This document shows positions 9,351 to 13,496 of a DNA stretch of 13,496 nt, piece by piece. The notes under the pieces are model-generated. The model saw only the letters and a list, made by a program, of their open reading frames with translations, was not told the DNA's origin and searched no databases. Source of the stretch: Coemansia sp. RSA 1804 (lineage: Eukaryota > Kickxellomycota > Kickxellomycetes > Kickxellales > Kickxellaceae); the NCBI GenBank assembly GCA_027578815.1, contig JANBTH010000627.1:1-13496 (forward strand), read 5' to 3'. Each line of letters begins with the position of its first letter. The first letter of the stretch is position 1. The translations under genes and the position numbers were made by a program.

Positions 9351-9527
9351 TCAATGGCTACAGTTTGGACCGCCTTTGTTGAACTTGTAATCTTGTTGTT
9401 CTACCTGGCTCAAATCGGAGCCAGAAAGTGTTGACATTCCCTGCTCCAGGAAGCCCATCTCTATTTTCAAGGCAGATCTTGACCATGATCCCCCGTGATT
9501 GAAGTTTTCTTTATAGGGTAGGCCTGA
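9351..9527 (-). pseudogene. Orphan open frame, possible gene remnant or terminal exon
   Basis: The minus strand is open for 58 residues to TGA at 9353-9351, bounded upstream by TGA at 9530-9528. Base composition is higher in G+C than on either side and the translation is protein-like: NFNHGGSWSRSALKIEMG is followed by FLEQGMSTLSGS and ends in NKGGPNCSH. An internal ATG would give a 35-residue peptide starting MGFLEQ. That beginning plus a later QQDY...KG vaguely recalls small stress-type fungal proteins, but this is memory of a pattern, not a match. The sequence TGATCAG just upstream could be a 3' splice site. I cannot name the product; chance is not excluded. Confidence 0.3.
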
Positions 9528-9719
9528 TCACGGCGTGTTGGTGACAGAAAGAACCTTCAAAAACGACGAAGAATGAAAACGATTCTAGTGGCCCTGAGCT
9601 TTATTTTTTCTACTCTACTCTTCTTGACCCTGTTTCAACCAAAGCTCTGCGCAATTAATAAAAAATATTTACTTTATTTTTAATTCAGTCTTTTTTCATA
9701 TTCCAACTCACTTTCCAGC

Positions 9720-10848
9720 ATGGAGAAAGAGATACTTCGTCTGTACCAGGAACGCATAGGTAAGTTTCTCTTCCTTTTCTTCTTCTCGCATTGCGTACAA
9801 AGCAAGTGACGACTTTGCCAAGGTAGAAAGTAAACAAAAAGGGCGGCAACCAAACACTCTGCCATCTTGGCTTAGCTTTGCTTAATATCTGTTTTTTTAT
9901 TCTTCGCTTTCCTATGCATATACGACAAGGGTAGACAAGTATGACCAAGTGTTTCACCAGGTATCAGAGGAACTTGACCGGCTCAAGGTCACGCAGCGGG
10001 AGCTGACGGAACTGCGGTGGGACAACAACCGGCTGTCCAGCGAAATAACAGACCTGCGGGGCGATATTGCCGGCCTCAACGCCAGTCTCGTCAAGGAGCG
10101 ACAGGACCACCTCGAAGTGGTTGCCGACAACGATAGGCTACGGGTGCGCGAACACGAGCTCGAGAGGCGGGTACGTGTTCTGGCTAACGTTTCCGCCAGA
10201 TACTACGCCAATCAGCACGATGCGGCTGTGCGCGGTTCTGACGGCTACGGCGCAGCGTTGCGGAGTGCGTCGGAGACTACGGGCTCAGATGCAACGAGGC
10301 GTCCGCTTAAGCGCCAGAGAAACCGCGACAGCCTTTACATGGACGGCAACGACGACTATGACGGTGTTGAGGACGGTGGCGATGACGGTGACGGTGACGG
10401 TGACGACGACGACAGCCTGACAAAGGACCAGTATGACCGCAAGCAGCTTGAGATTGACAACGAGACGCTACAGCTGTCCATCGAGACGATGCGCATCCAG
10501 ATAGGCGAGCAAAAGTCCAACTACAAGGAGATAATCGAGGGGCTGAACACCGAGTTTAAGGAGTACCGTGCGGCAACGGCAAAGGAATCGGCAGACAAGC
10601 TGCGAAGAATCGAGGCTCTTGAGGCCGAGCTGGCAAAGATCAAAGGTCTGTACCGAGAAAACCTGCGCGATCTGATTGTTTCGCGCAAGGAGGCGCAGGC
10701 AAGCAAACATAGCAGCAAGCAGGAGAGCCTGCTGTTACGGTCGGAGATCCTGACGCTGCAGCGGCGACTGGACGTCGAGATGGAGCGGGCCAGGTTTCTG
10801 CGCTCGATAACGCCGTCCTCGGAGAACACCCGGCTCCCAGCAGAGTGA
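9720..10848 (+). CDS. CCDC77-like coiled-coil protein, two exons (9720-9759, 9935-10848)
   Basis: Exon 1 (40 nt) begins ATGGAGAAAGAG and is followed by GTAAGT; the intron 9760-9934 ends in GGGTAG. Splicing gives a continuous 317-residue protein. Residues 1-35 (EILRLYQERIDKYDQVFHQV) resemble the start of the CCDC77 family. Coiled coil 1 runs about 20-100 and includes VADNDRLRVREHELERRV, like the CCDC77 ENDRLRIRELEDKKK segment. A basic then very acidic linker (residues 139-173) is followed by coiled coil 2 (about 180-302) with KEIIEGLNTEFKEYR, comparable to the CCDC77 EQIEGL region. Human CCDC77 is a centrosomal protein of about 490 residues, so this one is shorter. By family it may act at the spindle pole body; that is inference. 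GC-rich codon use matches EXO70, with which it is convergent. Confidence 0.75.
9760..9934 (+). other. GT-AG intron in the CCDC77-like gene
   Basis: 175 nt, GTAAGT at the 5' end, TAG at the 3' end, AT- and pyrimidine-rich inside, with CTTAAT near 9880 as a possible branch point. The intron is in phase 1; the split codon becomes GAC (Asp14). Other nearby AGs give the wrong frame except 9949, which would remove five residues (KYDQV). Confidence 0.75.
10381..10413 (+). repeat. GGTGAC/GAC microsatellite encoding an Asp/Gly tract
   Basis: Three GGTGAC units after GATGAC, then GAC repeats, in frame in the CCDC77-like gene. It encodes the acidic DDGDGDGDDDD linker between the two coiled coils and is a likely site of length variation. 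Confidence 0.7.
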
Positions 10849-10892
10849 AATGAAGGGTGGCACCTCCCTCTTCATCTCTCTGGTGTACATGT

Positions 10893-10898
10893 TTTATT
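10893..10898 (-). terminator. Candidate polyadenylation signal AATAAA for EXO70
   Basis: AATAAA on the minus strand, about 145 nt past the EXO70 stop and inside the 3' flank of the convergent CCDC77-like gene. Confidence 0.35.
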
Positions 10899-10970
10899 TG
10901 TCCACCTCTTGGACTATGTTCTGTTCTGTTGTGTTCTGTTTTGCATACTCTATGTTTCCTGGTGTAAGGA

Positions 10971-10976
10971 AATAAA
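10971..10976 (+). terminator. Polyadenylation signal AATAAA for the CCDC77-like gene
   Basis: AATAAA 123 nt past the TGA at 10846-10848, preceded by a T/G-rich run with repeated TGTTCTGT, a plausible upstream efficiency element. Confidence 0.5.
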
Positions 10977-11042
10977 TAGTTAAATTAAACAAAATACATG
11001 CACAATGGCTACTTGCTGGGCTGAATCAGGACGCTGGGGCAT

Positions 11043-12992
11043 TCAGTCGTCCAGCATACCGTTGATCTTGTTCTGGATATCCCTTGGCGTGTACCGCATT
11101 GCTCGAGAGAAATCGACGGACTTGTCGGGGTTCTGACGCAGAAAGGCTTCGTAGTCGGGGATGATTGCGTCGGCAGCATCGGACATGAGCATTGCGCGGA
11201 CATCCATGTCAAAGACCTCAAAGGCCTTCTGCGACCGTACCATGTCGTCGAAGGCCTGGTTGAACATTGTCAGCTTCTCGGGCGGGGTTAGAGTGGCGGC
11301 CGGGAACGAGCTCATCAGCGCCTTCCATGTGGCCACGTATCCTTTCCTGCTACGCTCGATCTGGGACTCGATGCGCTGCAGCGCCGAGCGTCCAACGAGA
11401 TCGCCCAGACCAAGCGACTGCGAGTCCTCTTCGCCAGAGTACATGGTGTCCCGCAGAGCGCGTGCCAGGAAGCTGTAGTTGTTGATCAGGAAGACGAACT
11501 GCAGCGTCGGGCGCTTCATCAGCTTGCCGCCCTGGTCAGTGGCAAAGGCAATTGCGTCGATGACGTCGCGCAAGTAGTGTTGGAATATGGACAGCCCGTC
11601 GCTTGGGTCGCTGGCATGATGGCCAACGTGGCCAGCGCGCTGCTGCTGCTGCTGAAGGTCCTTTGGCTTCCAGTTGCCATCGCCCAGAGGGAGGAATATG
11701 TTGACAAGAAGATCCTTGTAGCCGATGACATACGAAAGGAAAGTGACGGCGTTGTGCACAAGCTCGTTGACGCCCCCGCTCTGCTTGGGTGCCCTGCCAT
11801 CCTTGAACGGCGCGTATAGGATGCCAACCAGCATGGTGAACGACTTGCCCAGAAAGTGCTGCAGACGCGACACCAATTTGGCCATACCGCTGCTCTGGCG
11901 CTGCTCGCGCGTCAGCAGCAATGCAAGCACGGCGTCGTTCTCCAGCAGATAACCGTAGACGTCCAGCGCATGGAGAACCTCGTACAGCGGGGCGCTGAGG
12001 AAATAGGACAGCATCTTCTCGCCCATGTTCATGTAGGCCTCGAGAGGACGGTCGACGGAGGCAAGGAATGTCTTGTCGCTGATGACGGTTGGCATGATGT
12101 GGCGGACCAGGTCGCGCTCGGCCTGGAAGAGCTTGACTATGTTGACCGTGTACTGCGCAAAGGGCGAGGAGCCGGCCTCGTACCACTGGTCGTTGCGCAC
12201 AGTGCAGAAGCGGAACTCTGCAGGACTCGGCCCGCCAGCCGAATCGCCGCCGTAGCCGTGCTGGCCTGGCGGACCGGAGGCATCAAAGCTGTTGGACCGG
12301 ATATAGACGTTGCACATGTCGCCAAACTGTGCAAGCGACTTTTGGATGTGGCGGGTGCGGATGCTGGCATATGTGCTGGTCAGCTTCAGATCGTGGCTCA
12401 CCTCGTCGTTGACAAGATTCAGGTACGTGGCAAGCATGCTGAGCAGCTTGACGGTATCTGTGGGGAACGATGGGATCTCAGAAGCGTTGCTGTATGCGGC
12501 AGGATCAACCCCGCCGCTGTGCTCCTTGAGCCACTGGCTAAACAGCTGCGACAGGTTGCCCAGCCCAATCCGAAGCAGCTCGTGGATCTCGCGCCTGCTG
12601 TCCGAGGCAGACTCAAGATCCAGCAGACGCAGCGCGTCGCTGGCGTCCTTGAGACGGTTGATAGAGTCCAGGTAAGGAAGCAACTCGCTTTCGTCGGGGC
12701 CGGCGCGGATGGTTTCGGCCTCGTCCTTGGCGACGTTGAAGAACAGAAGAATGTCGTCAAGCGAGCCCATTGTTGTTTCGATGTTGTCGTAGAGACGGGT
12801 TAGCTTCTGCGTGGACTTGTAGATGGGAGCGATAATCCGGCCAAGGTTCTTCAGACGGATGTCAAAGACCTTGAGTAGCTGCGTTGTCTTCTCGGCAAGG
12901 TTGTCCATCTGCTCGAGGCTCTCCCGCAGGAATTCGAGCTCGCCCTCCTCTTCGTCGACATTGTCGTACAGGTAGTTGTTGTCCGAGGGCAT
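11043..12992 (-). CDS. EXO70: Exocyst complex component Exo70
   Basis: 649 residues, close to yeast (about 620) and human (about 680) Exo70, with no introns. The N-terminal coiled-coil has the family pattern: EEEGELEFLRESLEQ (14-28), then APIYKSTQKLTRLYDNIETT (55-74), as in the IxPIxKSTQxLTRxxxNI motif. The middle and C-terminal helical bundles include FLINNYSFLARAL and EVFDMDVRAMLMSDAADAII, and the end reads RYTPRDIQNKINGMLDD, like the KYSPEDLExLLxxLF tail. Exo70 binds PI(4,5)P2 and Rho GTPases and tethers secretory vesicles at sites of polarised growth such as the hyphal tip. A Q5 tract is encoded at 11640-11654. The ATG at 12992 is preferred because the frame stays open another 47 codons upstream but becomes AT/pyrimidine-rich with a family-atypical hydrophobic stretch, typical of a leader. 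It is convergent with the CCDC77-like gene. Confidence 0.93.
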   Translation of the reverse strand: MPSDNNYLYDNVDEEEGELEFLRESLEQMDNLAEKTTQLLKVFDIRLKNLGRIIAPIYKSTQKLTRLYDNIETTMGSLDDILLFFNVAKDEAETIRAGPDESELLPYLDSINRLKDASDALRLLDLESASDSRREIHELLRIGLGNLSQLFSQWLKEHSGGVDPAAYSNASEIPSFPTDTVKLLSMLATYLNLVNDEVSHDLKLTSTYASIRTRHIQKSLAQFGDMCNVYIRSNSFDASGPPGQHGYGGDSAGGPSPAEFRFCTVRNDQWYEAGSSPFAQYTVNIVKLFQAERDLVRHIMPTVISDKTFLASVDRPLEAYMNMGEKMLSYFLSAPLYEVLHALDVYGYLLENDAVLALLLTREQRQSSGMAKLVSRLQHFLGKSFTMLVGILYAPFKDGRAPKQSGGVNELVHNAVTFLSYVIGYKDLLVNIFLPLGDGNWKPKDLQQQQQRAGHVGHHASDPSDGLSIFQHYLRDVIDAIAFATDQGGKLMKRPTLQFVFLINNYSFLARALRDTMYSGEEDSQSLGLGDLVGRSALQRIESQIERSRKGYVATWKALMSSFPAATLTPPEKLTMFNQAFDDMVRSQKAFEVFDMDVRAMLMSDAADAIIPDYEAFLRQNPDKSVDFSRAMRYTPRDIQNKINGMLDD

Positions 12993-13262
12993 CTCAACCA
13001 GGGTGTGGAGTGTTTCGGGAGAAGACGAGGAATTAGATTGAATGAACAGATGCTGGTGCGGAAAGAGATGGCAAATGAGAATAAATATGAAAGAGAAACG
13101 AAACACAATGGTGGCAGAAAAAGAAAAGACCAAAGAACGGCAATATTCGAGTCAATGCATTAACTTTCAGCAACACAGAATTTTACTTTTGGCAACAGAG
13201 CATAAAACATAAAAGGATATAAAAAGGGAAGAACATTGCGCTCAGAGAAGAAAACCCTCATC

Positions 13263-13496
13263 TCAGGCAAGCTTCTTGTTGGTGGGCCAGGCCTTGGTGA
13301 TATCGTCGCTCCGCAGCGCAGCCTTCTTCTCGGGCGTGGACAGCAGACGGTCGAGCAGCGGCAGCGTCAGCGCAGCGTTGGCGTGTTGGACGGCGGGACG
13401 ATTCGGGTTGGCAACGAGACGCGGCCAGTTGAGCAGCTCAGCGGTGTGGCTGGCCTTGACGGCCGAGAACACCAGCGCCAGAACGGCCACCCAGCT
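13263..13496 (-). CDS. C-terminal part of an unidentified protein, 5' end outside window
   Basis: The minus-strand frame is open from the right edge to TGA at 13265-13263: 77 residues, GC-rich like EXO70 and the BK gene. It begins with a hydrophobic run (SWVAVLALVFSAVKA), then HTAELLNWPRLVANPNRP, an Ala/Leu-rich helix-like stretch, and a basic tail ending TNKKLA. The fragment could be the last exon of a larger gene. I do not recognise the family. It is in tandem with EXO70, whose start lies about 270 nt downstream. Confidence 0.55.
   Translation of the reverse strand, partial: SWVAVLALVFSAVKASHTAELLNWPRLVANPNRPAVQHANAALTLPLLDRLLSTPEKKAALRSDDITKAWPTNKKLA

Larger units (their letters stand above)
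9062..9719. other. AT-rich intergenic region between ABC transporter and CCDC77-like gene
   Basis: Holds the 3' UTR of the transporter, then a locally GC-richer patch (9351-9527) that is open on the minus strand, then the upstream region of the CCDC77-like gene. A short plus-strand frame at 9573-9683 (36 residues) begins like a signal peptide but is too short and its tail too AT-rich to call a gene. No TATA box is obvious for the downstream gene, and no tRNA is recognisable. Confidence 0.5.

Noticed and set aside
9140..9382. 80-codon plus-strand frame after the transporter
   Set aside because: It has only a GTG start, AT-rich codons and no domain; it lies in the transporter's 3' flank.
9405..9424. 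Perfect 7-bp hairpin CTGGCTC/GAGCCAG, considered as part of a structured RNA
   Set aside because: No snRNA, snoRNA or tRNA signature could be matched around it, and it falls inside the orphan open frame, where it is explained as coding sequence.
11856..12803. 315-codon plus-strand frame opposite EXO70
   Set aside because: It lies wholly within the EXO70 coding sequence on the other strand and has no recognisable domain.
12993..13133. 47-codon in-frame N-terminal extension of Exo70 with a hydrophobic stretch
   Set aside because: Composition switches to AT/pyrimidine-rich leader-like DNA, and Exo70 proteins start near the acidic coiled-coil, not with a membrane helix.

Overview
This window is nuclear DNA from a filamentous fungus, most likely an early-diverging lineage (Zoopagomycota/Kickxellomycotina type) rather than an ascomycete or basidiomycete. 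The evidence is a GT-AG intron, TATA boxes and AATAAA polyadenylation signals, an Exo70 exocyst subunit, an animal-style BK (Slo) potassium-channel relative, and a homologue of the centrosomal protein CCDC77, a gene typical of lineages that kept more of the ancestral fungal gene set. The lineage call is inference from gene content; no rRNA or tRNA gene is present to confirm it.

Layout, left to right. (1) 1-2928, minus strand: an intron-less BK-type channel gene whose 3' end lies outside the left edge; its selectivity filter is not the canonical GYG. (2) 2929-3659: AT-rich intergenic DNA. (3) 3660-4028, minus: a small secreted, apparently Kex2-processed Gly/Cys/Asn-rich protein. (4) 4029-4711: a shared upstream region with a TATA box for each of two divergent genes. 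(5) 4712-9061, plus: a full-size ABCC-family ABC transporter interrupted by one in-frame TGA inside NBD2, which is either a nonsense mutation or the tail of a 66-nt intron. (6) 9062-9719: AT-rich intergenic DNA with a 58-residue orphan open frame on the minus strand that looks like part of a gene. (7) 9720-10848, plus: a two-exon CCDC77-like coiled-coil gene. (8) 10849-11042: a compact convergent 3' region. (9) 11043-12992, minus: EXO70. (10) 13263-13496, minus: the C-terminus of an unidentified gene.

The window has two compositional compartments. The conserved genes at both ends (BK channel, CCDC77-like, EXO70, 3'-most fragment) are visibly GC-rich. The middle, roughly 2.93-9.7 kb, is AT-rich and holds the less conserved material: the secreted peptide, the interrupted ABC transporter and the orphan frame. 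The genes do not form a pathway. The only suggestive pairing is the head-to-head secreted peptide and ABC transporter. The most notable observations are the degenerate pore of the BK homologue, the peptide's architecture, and the TGA in the transporter.
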